Positions 7,951 to 15,443 of a stretch of 21,953 nucleotides of DNA are shown here, piece after piece. The first letter of the stretch is position 1; every line of letters begins with the position of its first letter. The notes below the pieces were generated by a model, which was given only the letters and a program-made list of their open reading frames with translations, made no database searches and was not told where the DNA came from. The position numbers were made by a program, and so were the translations under genes. Source of the stretch: Anaerolineae bacterium. Lineage in GTDB: Bacteria; Chloroflexota; Anaerolineae; B4-G1. The stretch is from the NCBI GenBank assembly GCA_030612185.1, contig JAUWOI010000010.1, positions 1 to 21,953 of the forward strand, written 5' to 3'.

Positions 7951-9357
7951 TTACGGGAAGATCTTGCCCGGGTTCAGGATGTGGTTGGGATCGAAGGCGG
8001 CCCTGATGCGGCGCATCACCTGGATCTGGGCCTCGTCCAGCGCCAGGGGGAGGTATCTGCGGCGGGTGACACCGATCCCGTGCTCGCCGGTGATCATCCC
8101 CCCCAGCGACAGGGTGAGTCGGTAGATCTCCTCGGTCACAGCGGGCACGAGTGATTCCCACCGCTCGTCGGGGATGTCATCCTTGAGAACATTGACGTGC
8201 ACGTTGCCATCGCCAGCGTGGCCAAAGCATACGGTGCGCACAGCGTGTCGCCGGGCAATCTCTTTGATCCCTTTTAGCAGCGGAGGGATCTCGGCGCGGG
8301 GCACGACCACGTCCTCCATGTGATTGATCGGGCTCTCGTGGTTGAGAGCCTCGATGATCAAGCGGCGCGCCTCCCATAGCCGGTCGCGTGTGCGGCTGTC
8401 CTTGGCCACCAGCACGTCCTGCGCCCCGTGCTCCAGGCAGAGGTCGCCCACCACTTCGTAGTCTCCGCTCACCGCCTCGGGGCTGTTGCCATCCAGTTGA
8501 ATCAGCAGGTACGCCGCCGCGTCGCGGTAGGGCAACTCTTTCTTGAGCAGCCTCTCGACGGCCAGGAGGCTGTCTCGCTCCATGAACTCGATGGTCGTGG
8601 GCAGAATGCGGTGGGCGATGATGTCCGACACGGTGTCCGCCGCCGCCTGAAGGTTTTCGTAGGGCACGAGGAGGTCAACCTGCACCTTGGGCAGGGGAAG
8701 GAGCCGCAGGATGATCTTGGTCACCACCGCCAGCGTGCCCTCCGAACCGATCAGCAGTTGGATCAGGTCGTAGCCGGTGACGTTCTTGACCAGTTTCCCG
8801 CCGCAGGTGATGATCTCGCCCGAGGGTAACACTGCCTCCATGCCACAGACGTAATGCCTGGTCACCCCATATTTGACCGCCCTCGGGCCACCCGCGCCCT
8901 CGGCGACGTTTCCCCCGATGGAGCAGGAATCGAGGCTGGCCGGATCGGGGGGATAGAACAGCCCCTCAGCCTCCACCGCGCGGTGGATGTCACCGGTGAT
9001 CACCCCCGGCTCAACGGTGACCATCAGGTTCTCCTTGTCACTCTCCAGGATGCGGTTCATCTTTTCGGTCGAGAGGACGATGCCACCGTGGACAGGCACG
9101 GCCCCACCGCTGAGGCCATAACCCGCCCCTCGGGGTGTCACCGGCACTCTCTCTTGCTGGGCCAGCCTGAAGATTTCCGCTACTTGCTCCGCCGACGTGA
9201 CGCGGACCACCACCTCGGGGTCAGCCCGCAGGCCTACCACCTCATCGTGGGTGTAGGGCTCCATCGCCTCGGCATCCCCGGCGCCGAAGAAGACGTTGCC
9301 CTCGCCCACAATCTGCCGCAACACCTCAACAATGCCAGCATCCACTTTCCTGTACAT
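7951..9357 (-). CDS. GlcD-type FAD-binding oxidase (glycolate/lactate dehydrogenase subunit)
   Basis: The start is best at the ATG 9357 (MYRKVDAGIVEVLRQ, with AGAAGG before it), giving 468 residues. The longer frame from 9411 only translates a tandem repeat. The FAD-binding PCMH domain holds VTPRGAGYGLSGG and DPASLDSCSIGGNVAEGAGG. Later come VKNVTGYDLIQLLIGSEGTL and the C-terminal FGHAGDGNVHVNVL and EHGIG motifs of the GlcD/D-lactate family. These enzymes oxidise 2-hydroxyacids to 2-oxoacids, passing electrons from FAD to a partner. No GlcE or GlcF partner is visible. It lies 55 bases downstream of a glyoxylate-type aminotransferase on the same strand, which suggests glycolate as substrate. 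Confidence 0.9.
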   Translation of the reverse strand: MYRKVDAGIVEVLRQIVGEGNVFFGAGDAEAMEPYTHDEVVGLRADPEVVVRVTSAEQVAEIFRLAQQERVPVTPRGAGYGLSGGAVPVHGGIVLSTEKMNRILESDKENLMVTVEPGVITGDIHRAVEAEGLFYPPDPASLDSCSIGGNVAEGAGGPRAVKYGVTRHYVCGMEAVLPSGEIITCGGKLVKNVTGYDLIQLLIGSEGTLAVVTKIILRLLPLPKVQVDLLVPYENLQAAADTVSDIIAHRILPTTIEFMERDSLLAVERLLKKELPYRDAAAYLLIQLDGNSPEAVSGDYEVVGDLCLEHGAQDVLVAKDSRTRDRLWEARRLIIEALNHESPINHMEDVVVPRAEIPPLLKGIKEIARRHAVRTVCFGHAGDGNVHVNVLKDDIPDERWESLVPAVTEEIYRLTLSLGGMITGEHGIGVTRRRYLPLALDEAQIQVMRRIRAAFDPNHILNPGKIFP

Positions 9358-9365
9358 TTGCCTTC

Positions 9366-9414
9366 TCACGTTTGACGTTTCACGTTTCACGTTTGACATT
9401 TCACGTTTCACGTC
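9366..9414. repeat. seven tandem copies of a heptamer (TCACGTT)
   Basis: Seven consecutive 7-base units, T(C/G)AC(G/A)TT with the last ending TC, run without interruption and fill nearly the whole gap between the aminotransferase stop (9413-9415) and the oxidase start. On the minus strand the unit reads AACGTGA. It moves the oxidase away from its upstream gene and would be prone to slippage. Confidence 0.9.
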
Positions 9415-10579
9415 ACCGGGTGAGAGTTGCCTGCACAGCGGCCAGGCCCACCCCGGGCTCGAACTTGTACCCCACCTGGGCCAGTCCTTTCTCGATGGCC
9501 CCCACGGTGGCCAGGATGTCGGACATGCTCACCACGCCCATGTGGCCGACGCGGAAGTAGCGGGCCTTGATGTCCGGATGCAGACCGCCCGCCAGGATGA
9601 CTCCCGCCTCCTTGACGTGGGCCAACATCGTGCGGTCTACCCCGTCGGGGAAGTAGGGAGCGGTCAGGGTGGTGGCCGTCTTGTCGGGGCTCACCGGCAC
9701 TTGCTTCATCCCCAGGGCGGTGACCGCTGCCTTGAGTGCCTCGCTCAGTCGTCGGTGGCGGGCGAAGCGGGCGTCCATTCCCTCGTCCATGATCTGGCCC
9801 AGGCTCACGTTGAGCGCCCAGCTCAGGTTCACCGGCGGTGTGCCGAAGTAGCGGGGTTGCCGGGCCTCGTAGCCTTCCATGATAGGCAGCCATTGGGTCC
9901 AATCGGCGTAATAGTTACCCACCGGGGTCTTGCGGTTGCGGAAGGCATCCATCGCCCGTGGCCCGGCCACCACCAGGGCCAGCCCCGGCGGCACGCCGAT
10001 GGCCTTCTGGGAGGCGGTGAGGGCCAGATCAATACCCCATTCCTCTTGCCGCATCTCCTCGCCGGCCACCGCGCACACGCCGTCCACCACGACCAGCGCG
10101 CCATACTCCCGCCCCAACGCGGCCAAGCCCTTCACGTCCGTGCCCACGGCGGTGGAGGTATCCACGTGGGTGATAGTCATCAACTTGAAACCACTCCCCT
10201 TCAGTGCGGTCTCCACCTCCCCCAGGGCTGGCGCGTCGCCGACGGCCGGGGCGCGCACCTGGGTCACGGCCGCGCCATACCGCTCCAGGATGGCGGCGAA
10301 GCGGTCGCCGAAGTAGCCGGTGTTCACCACCAGGGCCTTATCGCCGGGTTCGATGAGGTTGGCGGCGGCGATGTCCATGGCCAGCGTGCCGGAGCCAGCG
10401 ATGACGAAGGGTTGCCCGCTGGGGCAGAGGAACACCTGGCGCAGCCGTTCCAGCGCCTGGCCAAAAACCTCAATGAAGTTGGGGGCCACGTGGCTGGTGG
10501 TGGACAGGCCCATCGCCCGCAACACCTCCGGAGTGAACTCGATGGGACCGGGGATCATGAGCAGTTTTCTGTCTTTCAT
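9413..10579 (-). CDS. alanine/serine-glyoxylate aminotransferase (class V PLP enzyme)
   Basis: This 388-residue protein begins MKDRKLLMIPGPIEFTPEVL, the family's N-terminal signature. It has the PLP-phosphate region AGSGTLAMD (61-69), the ring-stacking D166 in VVVDGVCA, and the Schiff-base lysine K192 in TASQKAIGVPPGL. Family members move an amino group from alanine or serine to glyoxylate, giving glycine. AAAGGCG lies about 11 bases before the ATG. It is transcribed before the GlcD-type oxidase, so together they could turn glycolate into glycine. A strong-looking promoter lies at 10651-10679. Substrate preference cannot be read from the sequence. Confidence 0.92.
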   Translation of the reverse strand: MKDRKLLMIPGPIEFTPEVLRAMGLSTTSHVAPNFIEVFGQALERLRQVFLCPSGQPFVIAGSGTLAMDIAAANLIEPGDKALVVNTGYFGDRFAAILERYGAAVTQVRAPAVGDAPALGEVETALKGSGFKLMTITHVDTSTAVGTDVKGLAALGREYGALVVVDGVCAVAGEEMRQEEWGIDLALTASQKAIGVPPGLALVVAGPRAMDAFRNRKTPVGNYYADWTQWLPIMEGYEARQPRYFGTPPVNLSWALNVSLGQIMDEGMDARFARHRRLSEALKAAVTALGMKQVPVSPDKTATTLTAPYFPDGVDRTMLAHVKEAGVILAGGLHPDIKARYFRVGHMGVVSMSDILATVGAIEKGLAQVGYKFEPGVGLAAVQATLTR

Positions 10580-10650
10580 TGTTCTGTATCGCCTTTCTTG
10601 AGTTGTTGGGTTCGTGGTCAGTCACTTCGTCTGACCAGTGGGTTGCATAG

Positions 10651-10679
10651 AGTATACCCCAGCCTGGAGCGGCGGGCAA
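10651..10679 (-). promoter_or_regulatory. sigma-70-like promoter of the aminotransferase-oxidase operon
   Basis: On the minus strand TTGCCC (-35, 10674-10679) and TATACT (-10, 10651-10656) are exactly 17 bases apart, giving a leader of about 65 bases. The box sequences and spacing are the same as in the promoter at 13287-13315, and in both the -10 continues as TATACTCTA. Confidence 0.6.
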
Positions 10680-10690
10680 GTTCCCCTCGC

Positions 10691-13237
10691 CTACCATCGT
10701 ATCCCGGACACCCGCGCCCGCGCGTGGCGAAACAGGCTCTCCCCGCCGAACGTCTGCAAGAACGCTCCCAGGTCGAACTTAGGTCCCACGTCCAGGCTGG
10801 CGAGGAAGCCGTCCTCCTGAATCTCCAAGAAACCGTCGAAGAGAATCCTCTTCTTGAGCGCTTTGCGAGGCAGGTCGAAACGATAGTGGATGCCCTCCCG
10901 CCGCAAGGAATATCGCAGGTACGCGCCGCGCAGGTACTGCTCCAGCCGGGCTCGCGGTTCGGGAAAGATGTCGGCTGGCAGATACACGTCCAGATGCAGC
11001 CTGGTGAACACGCCGGGAGCGAATCCCTCGGCTGGCCCTATGATCTCGAATCCAGAAACCGGGTTTCGCAGAAAAAACCCGGCTTGTAATCCCTCGACGT
11101 CCCAGGCTTTCAGGGCAAAGACGGTCTCTCCGCTCACGGCGGGAAAACGGCGATCGTTGGGACGGAGGGAAAACAGACTCTCTCGCACGGCCAACAGGTT
11201 GTCCACCAGTTCGGGATACCGGGTGAGGAGCTCTTTGAAGACGAAAGCAGCCAGGAACTCTGGCAGAACTCCGGCCAGCCACGGATCCAGGCGCAGCAAG
11301 AAATACGCCGGTTGCAATCGTCGCTTGCGAGCCACGATCTCTCGCAGTTGTGCCATATATGACCCGCGCTCTGGCTGGCGGATGTGGTGGTGTGTGATCG
11401 CCCGCCTCTGCTCCTCGTCCAGGCAGGCCCCGCATCCCAGACAACGGCCGAGCTGCTCGTGGTCACCCAGACAGTAGCCGCTATCCTCCCCCCTCATAGG
11501 AGGGATTGAGGGGGGTTGGGTCTCCTGGAACTGACGGTACAGGAACTCGTCGGAGACGTTCGACTCGACAAACTCCAAGGCAAAGGGGTAGTCCGGGCCT
11601 TTCTCGCCCAGGAAAGTCTCGTTCCAGTGCCCTGTTTTTTTCATCCGGCGCTTGAGTTCGTCCCAGTACTCCGGCTGTAGTGTGGTGTCAAAACAGTGCC
11701 CTCCCCGGGCCAGCGCCACGATGAGGTCTGCCAGCCAGTATCCGCCCATGGCCAGCACCTGAGTGACGCAATAGGTCGGCCAGTCGAAGGCCAACCGAAA
11801 CTCGAACCCGTTTGTCTCGCAGGCCGATTTGACCTGTCCGATCAGCGGCCGCCATGCCTGCTCGTCGAGGAGGAGGCGGTCGTGTCGCAGCGGCGTAAAG
11901 GGCATACGGATCAGCAACCCGAAACTGAAAATGATGCGCACGCGATGGGTTTCCTTGAGCCATTTCAGGAAACGACGAAACTCCTTGATGTCCGCGTCGG
12001 TTTCGTAGCCGGTGAGGACGTAAAATAACTTGACTCTGCGGATCTTGAGTGCGAAGAGCCGGTTCAGCAAGGCCGTAATGTCCTCCGTGGGCAGGCTCTT
12101 GTGCAACCACGTTCGCATCCGTTCGCTGATCCCCTCGATGCCCAACGTGAAGTTGCGCTTATCCGCCTCGACCTCCGCCTCCAGCAAATACCCCGCGTGC
12201 TGTAGAATGTCCAACCGCTGGCTCTTGAAACTCACCCGGTCGAAAAGCCGGTGCAACTCCAAAATCATCTTCAGGATGTCCTGGTGCGTATTGAAGTTGA
12301 AACTGTACAGGTTCAGTTCTTCGTTACCCTGCGCTTGTTTGACTTGGCGGGCGGCGGAGAGGATGCCGGATAGGGGAAGTTCGCGATATGGCTTGCGGTC
12401 GTACCCCTCGAAGCAGAAAGCGCAGAACGCCGGGCAGCCATAGTTGATCTGGAGATTAGCCGTGTGCGCCTCGGGGCAGTTCAAGATGGGGTACTCCAGC
12501 GGCAACAACTGCGCTTCTGGCGTGTGGAGGATGGCCTTGCGGGTGGGATGGGGCGATCCCGCGGCCCAGAGTCCCGTCGTTTGTTGGGCTGCTCGTTCCA
12601 ACAAGTCCCCCTTGTCTGCTCCGAGGTTGCGCTGCAAAAAGCGCGCCAGGTTGCCGACTAGTCCTTCTCCCTCGCCGAAAAAGATACCGTCTACCAGGCT
12701 ATCGCGGTCTTTGCGGATGATGGATTGCGTCGCCATAGCATTGGATCCGCCGAGGATCATGATCGGCCACTCTGGCCCGCGCTGGCTGGAAAAGAGCGGG
12801 AAGCCCGAACGGATCAGCAGGTAGGGCAGGTTGATCAACTCCAGCGTGTAGGCGTTGGAGATCAGCACCAGGTCGAATTCCTTGGCCGAACGCAGCGATT
12901 GAACGCCAATGAGGTAGGGGATGCCTTCTTGCTCAAACAGCGTCCTTTCTCCCGCAGAGGGGAAGAAGGCCAGATCAATGAACGCGCGTGGCAGCGCCCG
13001 CCGGACCTCCTGAAATAGGAAGAGATGGGATATGGAGCGGTCTACGTCCCGAAAGGGGGACAGTCTGACGATCAACACGCGGTAGGAAGCGTCCTGGAAG
13101 TCCGGGTTGTTGAACGTGGGGTTGGCGAAAGGGAGGAACAGGTTGGCCTGCGTGAAGCCATGCAGGTTCCTGTGCACGAAATCAGTGGAGTTCGCCATGA
13201 CGTCGCAAGGAAACGTGAATCGTGATGTTGTACTCAT
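10691..13237 (-). CDS. B12-binding-domain radical SAM protein
   Basis: This is an 848-residue protein. Residues ~52-200 look like a cobalamin-binding Rossmann domain (YRVLIVRLSPFRD, FDLVLISNAYTLELI, PIMILGGSNA). The radical SAM core starts at INYGCPAFCAFCFEGY, with C268-x3-C272-x2-C275 as [4Fe-4S] ligands. A second cysteine cluster, CLGCGAC, near residue 595-602 may hold another iron-sulfur centre or zinc. The ~250 C-terminal residues are unassigned. Two stretches look like translated repeats: PPSIPPMRGED (~574-584) and AGFFLRNPVSGF (~717-728). The start is uncertain: neither the ATG at 13237 nor the one at 13198 has a good ribosome site. The reaction and substrate are unknown. It has its own promoter and is monocistronic. 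Confidence 0.85.
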   Translation of the reverse strand: MSTTSRFTFPCDVMANSTDFVHRNLHGFTQANLFLPFANPTFNNPDFQDASYRVLIVRLSPFRDVDRSISHLFLFQEVRRALPRAFIDLAFFPSAGERTLFEQEGIPYLIGVQSLRSAKEFDLVLISNAYTLELINLPYLLIRSGFPLFSSQRGPEWPIMILGGSNAMATQSIIRKDRDSLVDGIFFGEGEGLVGNLARFLQRNLGADKGDLLERAAQQTTGLWAAGSPHPTRKAILHTPEAQLLPLEYPILNCPEAHTANLQINYGCPAFCAFCFEGYDRKPYRELPLSGILSAARQVKQAQGNEELNLYSFNFNTHQDILKMILELHRLFDRVSFKSQRLDILQHAGYLLEAEVEADKRNFTLGIEGISERMRTWLHKSLPTEDITALLNRLFALKIRRVKLFYVLTGYETDADIKEFRRFLKWLKETHRVRIIFSFGLLIRMPFTPLRHDRLLLDEQAWRPLIGQVKSACETNGFEFRLAFDWPTYCVTQVLAMGGYWLADLIVALARGGHCFDTTLQPEYWDELKRRMKKTGHWNETFLGEKGPDYPFALEFVESNVSDEFLYRQFQETQPPSIPPMRGEDSGYCLGDHEQLGRCLGCGACLDEEQRRAITHHHIRQPERGSYMAQLREIVARKRRLQPAYFLLRLDPWLAGVLPEFLAAFVFKELLTRYPELVDNLLAVRESLFSLRPNDRRFPAVSGETVFALKAWDVEGLQAGFFLRNPVSGFEIIGPAEGFAPGVFTRLHLDVYLPADIFPEPRARLEQYLRGAYLRYSLRREGIHYRFDLPRKALKKRILFDGFLEIQEDGFLASLDVGPKFDLGAFLQTFGGESLFRHARARVSGIRW
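11056..11085. repeat. imperfect palindrome inside the radical SAM gene
   Basis: AAACCGGGTTT (11056-11066) pairs with AAACCCGGCTT (11075-11085) in 10 of 11 positions around an eight-base loop. It is read in frame as part of AGFFLRNPVSGF. The sequence type (AGAAACCGGGTTTC) recalls dispersed repeats of other bacteria, but only one copy is in this window. Confidence 0.6.
11488..11515. repeat. G/C-run palindrome inside the radical SAM gene
   Basis: CCCCCCTC (11488-11495) pairs perfectly with GAGGGGGG (11508-11515) around a 12-base loop that itself contains GGAGGG. On the coding strand it yields the proline-rich PPSIPPMRGED, which is unlike the surrounding protein and sits just before the second cysteine cluster. 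Confidence 0.6.
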
Positions 13238-13286
13238 TGTAATAGGTTAGTACCGCCCCGGATGCCAGATCAGGTGGTCGTGGTAG

Positions 13287-13315
13287 AGTATACTCCGGGC
13301 GGGGCGAGAGGGCAA
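13287..13315 (-). promoter_or_regulatory. sigma-70-like promoter of the radical SAM gene
   Basis: On the minus strand TTGCCC (13310-13315) and TATACT (13287-13292) are 17 bases apart, placing the transcript start about 43 bases before the ATG at 13237. It matches the promoter at 10651-10679 in both boxes and spacing. Confidence 0.6.
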
Positions 13316-13366
13316 ATCCTCTTTTTTTGCGGTAAGCGTTCAGAGGGGTAGGAAAAACGCTCGACA

Positions 13367-13463
13367 AGACTTCCGAGGTTTACGAAGCGGTGCTCTTTTG
13401 GCGACTTTGAACAGCACATCACTCACTCTTCAAGTCAAATCACGGCCTAAACCTCAGAGGTCT
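13367..13463. repeat. long-loop palindromic element, decayed copy
   Basis: AGACTTCCGAGGTTT (13367-13381) and AAACCTCAGAGGTCT (13449-13463) are inverted repeats matching in 13 of 15 positions, 67 bases apart. Inside are a second inverted pair, GACTTTGA (13403-13410) and TCAAGTC (13430-13436), off by one inserted T. The outer bases match the AGACC/GGTTT family at 5001 and 15444, and the layout matches the element at 14036-14141. Confidence 0.55.
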
Positions 13464-13485
13464 AAACGCTTGTTTTTCGCGTTGA

Positions 13486-13779
13486 GTGAATGTGGGGGCT
13501 TTGACCATGAGCGGGCCTGTGGTATACTTGATTTGTCCACACAAGGAGGGCTTTGAGATCGAATTCACGGCACGGCGGCTGGCCCGCTTCGTCTGGTTGG
13601 CGCTAGACGGTACCGATCCTTCGACTATGCTCAGGACAGGCGTGGTGTTCGGCGATAACTGCTTCGACTTGCCGGCCGGTCGCGCGGTGACGGCGCGGCT
13701 CCCCGCGCTGGAGGGGTGGACCGCTGAGCGCGTACGCGCATCGCTGCGGGTGTGTAGCCTGGCGGATTCTGTTGAGTAG
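13486..13779 (+). pseudogene. C-terminal remnant of a GH2 / beta-mannosidase-like glycosidase
   Basis: From about 13545 the frame reads FEIEFTARRLARFVWLALDG, then VVFGDNCFDLPAGRAVTARL, then EGWTAERVRASLRVCSLADS and a stop. This is like the last beta-sandwich domain of bacterial beta-mannosidases (the FSDNYFDLxPGE-type stretch). Nothing catalytic is present: the frame is 97 codons where the family has ~800. The first ~20 codons after the GTG at 13486 look random and lie next to a palindromic element. The insert TDPSTMLRTG between two conserved strands is a translated repeat (13618-13641). TTGACC-16-TATACT at 13501-13528 resembles a promoter but lies inside the frame. Confidence 0.6.
13618..13641. 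repeat. CTTCGAC...CTCAGGACAGG-type dispersed repeat in the glycosidase remnant
   Basis: The 24-base stretch starts CCTTCGACTATG and ends CTCAGGACAGGC. It is translated as PSTMLRTG, a peptide I recognise as the usual read-through of this widespread short repeat in environmental genomes. It splits the expected GxDVVFSDN-like strand connection of the glycosidase domain. Only one copy is in the window. Confidence 0.5.
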
Positions 13780-13784
13780 GGAGC

Positions 13785-13919
13785 CTACGTCCGGTCGCGC
13801 ACACGTATTGGTTCGCTCGCGCGGCTTGACACGGTCACAAGGCTGATCACCGTGACTCCCAGGCATGCGCCCAACATCATACCAACAAGGACACTCGCTG
13901 TGATTACCCAGAACATCAT
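13785..13919 (-). CDS. tiny membrane protein (DUF3789-like)
   Basis: On the minus strand, two adjacent ATGs (13919 and 13916) follow GAGGTGAA, a good ribosome site best spaced for the second. The product is 43-44 residues: MMFWVITASVLVGMMLGACL, then GVTVISLVTVSSRASEPIRV, then RDRT. It is a single hydrophobic helix with glycine spacing (VGxxLGxxxG) and a basic C-terminal tail, so it should be a one-pass membrane protein with its tail in the cytoplasm. The pattern is like DUF3789 and similar phage or plasmid mini-proteins, but short helices often resemble each other. It is divergent from the MFS gene and convergent with the glycosidase remnant. A possible promoter lies at 13963-13992. Confidence 0.55.
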   Translation of the reverse strand: MMFWVITASVLVGMMLGACLGVTVISLVTVSSRASEPIRVRDRT

Positions 13920-13962
13920 TTCACCTCATTCACGATAGTTGAATTTGTCTCACTTATGATAC

Positions 13963-13992
13963 ATTTTACCATAAGCGTCTCCTGGAACGCAA
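13963..13992 (-). promoter_or_regulatory. possible promoter of the tiny membrane protein
   Basis: On the minus strand TTGCGT (13987-13992) and TAAAAT (13963-13968) are 18 bases apart, and TGG just before the -10 fits an extended -10. The transcript would begin about 35-40 bases before the ribosome site. The region is AT-rich compared with its neighbours. Confidence 0.35.
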
Positions 13993-14035
13993 GAGGACGT
14001 TTGGCCCAGTACCACGGTACTATATGGCGGCAGTG

Positions 14036-14141
14036 ATCAAACCTGACAGGTTTTTACCCCAGACTTGCTGTTCAACACGGTTGCCGAGTGACAAATGGGG
14101 CCTCAAGTCACGAAATTCATGGAAACCTGTCAGGTCTTGAT
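14036..14141. repeat. long-loop palindromic element upstream of the MFS gene
   Basis: Left arm ATCAAACCTGACAGGTTT (14036-14053). Right arm AAACCTGTCAGGTCTTGAT (14123-14141), whose complement differs from the left arm by only one missing G. The 69 bases between hold an inner inverted pair, GACTTG (14062-14067) and CAAGTC (14104-14109). CAAGTCA also lies 11-12 bases before the right arm in the element at 13367-13463. The arms match the perfect short hairpin at 15444-15480. The right arm ends about 35 bases before the MFS start, so it would be in that gene's leader. Confidence 0.7.
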
Positions 14142-14176
14142 GCCAAAACGGGAATTCCTGAACCCCAAGTATCACT

Positions 14177-15439
14177 ATGACTGCGGATTCTGACTTCGAG
14201 CAGGAGGTGGAGCGTAACTACCGCTACAATGCGGTGGTCAACGTGTTGGACGGCACCTTCTTCTGGTTGGGAGCCAGTTTCATCGCCGCGCACACCATCC
14301 TGCCGCTCTACGTTAGCCACTTCTCCGATAGCAAATTGGTGCTGGGGTTGCTCTCGATGATCACGTCCACCGGTTGGCTACTGCCGCAACTCTTCACAGC
14401 CCGGTGGGTACAGCAACTCCCGCGCAAGAAGGTGATACCGGTACGCCTGGGGCTGTTCACCGAACGGCTGCCAGTGCTCCTGATGGTGCCAGCGGCCTGG
14501 CTTGCCACCCGCTCCCCCACGCTGGCCCTGGTCGCCTTTTTCGTGCTGTTCGCCTGGCACGCGATAGGGGCGGGCGTGGTGGCCGTCGCCTGGCAGGATA
14601 TGATCGCCAAGGTCATCCCGCTCGACCGGCGGGGGAGGTTCTTTGGTGTCGCCAACTTCGGCGGCACGGCGACCGGGGTGCTGGGCGCGATTGCCGCCGC
14701 CTGGCTGCTCGAGCGCTACGATTTCCCCTATGGCTATGTGTCTTGCTTCGCAGCGGCTGCGGTCTTCATATTCATCTCGTGGATCTTTCTGGCGCTGACC
14801 CGCGAGCCGGCTCAGGTCAGTCAGGAGCCGGTCATCTCGCAACAGGAGTACTGGCGTCGCCTGCCAGCCATACTACGCGCCGACCTGAACTTCCGGCGCT
14901 ATCTGCTCAGCCAGGTCGTTATTGCCCTGAGCAAGATGGCGCTTGGTTTTCTGGCCGTCTACGCCGCACAACGCTGGCACTTGCCCGACAGCCAGGCCGG
15001 GAGTTTCACTGCCAGCATGCTCGTCGGCCAGGCATTGAGCAACCTTCTGTTCGGGGTGCTGGCCGATCGCAAAGGACACAAACTCGTGCTAGAATCGAGT
15101 GCGCTGCTCGGCGCGCTGGCCGTGGGACTGGCGGGTCTGGCATCTGCCCCTGTCTGGTTCTACGTCATCTTCGCGCTCATTGGCGCCAGCGCCGCTGGTT
15201 TTATGCTCTCGGGTATCATGATCGTCTTCGAGTTCAGTCCTCCTGGCGTGCGGCCGACCTACATCGGTCTGAACAACACGGTGAGCGGTGTCGCGGCTGG
15301 CCTGGCACCGCTGCTCGGTGGCTGGCTGGCCGAGGTGGTGGGGTATCGGGTGCTCTTCGCTGTGGCCTTTGTGATCGGGCTGGCGGGTTTTGCCCTGCTG
15401 CGCTGGTCAGTGCGCGAACCGCGCCGGGCACACGCGTGA
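14177..15439 (+). CDS. MFS-family transporter
   Basis: This is a 420-residue, strongly hydrophobic protein with about 12 predicted membrane helices. The motif A-like loop GVLADRKGHKL lies between helices 8 and 9, and DRRGRFFGVANF fits the cytoplasmic side after helix 4. The N-terminal ~20 residues are hydrophilic and face the cytoplasm. MFS carriers use ion gradients to move small solutes; the substrate is not readable. No good ribosome site precedes the ATG at 14177. The next gene (81 bases downstream) is a broken sugar isomerase, so sugar transport is one possibility, but the palindrome between them may separate their transcripts. Confidence 0.88.
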   Translation: MTADSDFEQEVERNYRYNAVVNVLDGTFFWLGASFIAAHTILPLYVSHFSDSKLVLGLLSMITSTGWLLPQLFTARWVQQLPRKKVIPVRLGLFTERLPVLLMVPAAWLATRSPTLALVAFFVLFAWHAIGAGVVAVAWQDMIAKVIPLDRRGRFFGVANFGGTATGVLGAIAAAWLLERYDFPYGYVSCFAAAAVFIFISWIFLALTREPAQVSQEPVISQQEYWRRLPAILRADLNFRRYLLSQVVIALSKMALGFLAVYAAQRWHLPDSQAGSFTASMLVGQALSNLLFGVLADRKGHKLVLESSALLGALAVGLAGLASAPVWFYVIFALIGASAAGFMLSGIMIVFEFSPPGVRPTYIGLNNTVSGVAAGLAPLLGGWLAEVVGYRVLFAVAFVIGLAGFALLRWSVREPRRAHA

Positions 15440-15443
15440 GTCA

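Noticed and set aside
9358..9411. N-terminal extension MKREMSNVKRETSNVRRQ of the FAD oxidase
   Set aside because: It is only the translation of the heptamer repeat. The ATG at 9357 has its own AGAAGG site and gives the normal family length.
9366..9414. CRISPR-like repeat
   Set aside because: The units are 7 bases and directly abutting, with no spacers.
9296..11089. Long plus-strand open frame of ~600 codons
   Set aside because: It is the antisense of the FAD oxidase, aminotransferase and radical SAM genes, is rich in His, Gly and Gln, and has no family motif.
13501..13528. Promoter TTGACC-16-TATACT on the plus strand
   Set aside because: The boxes are good, but it lies within the frame of a gene remnant and leads to no intact gene.
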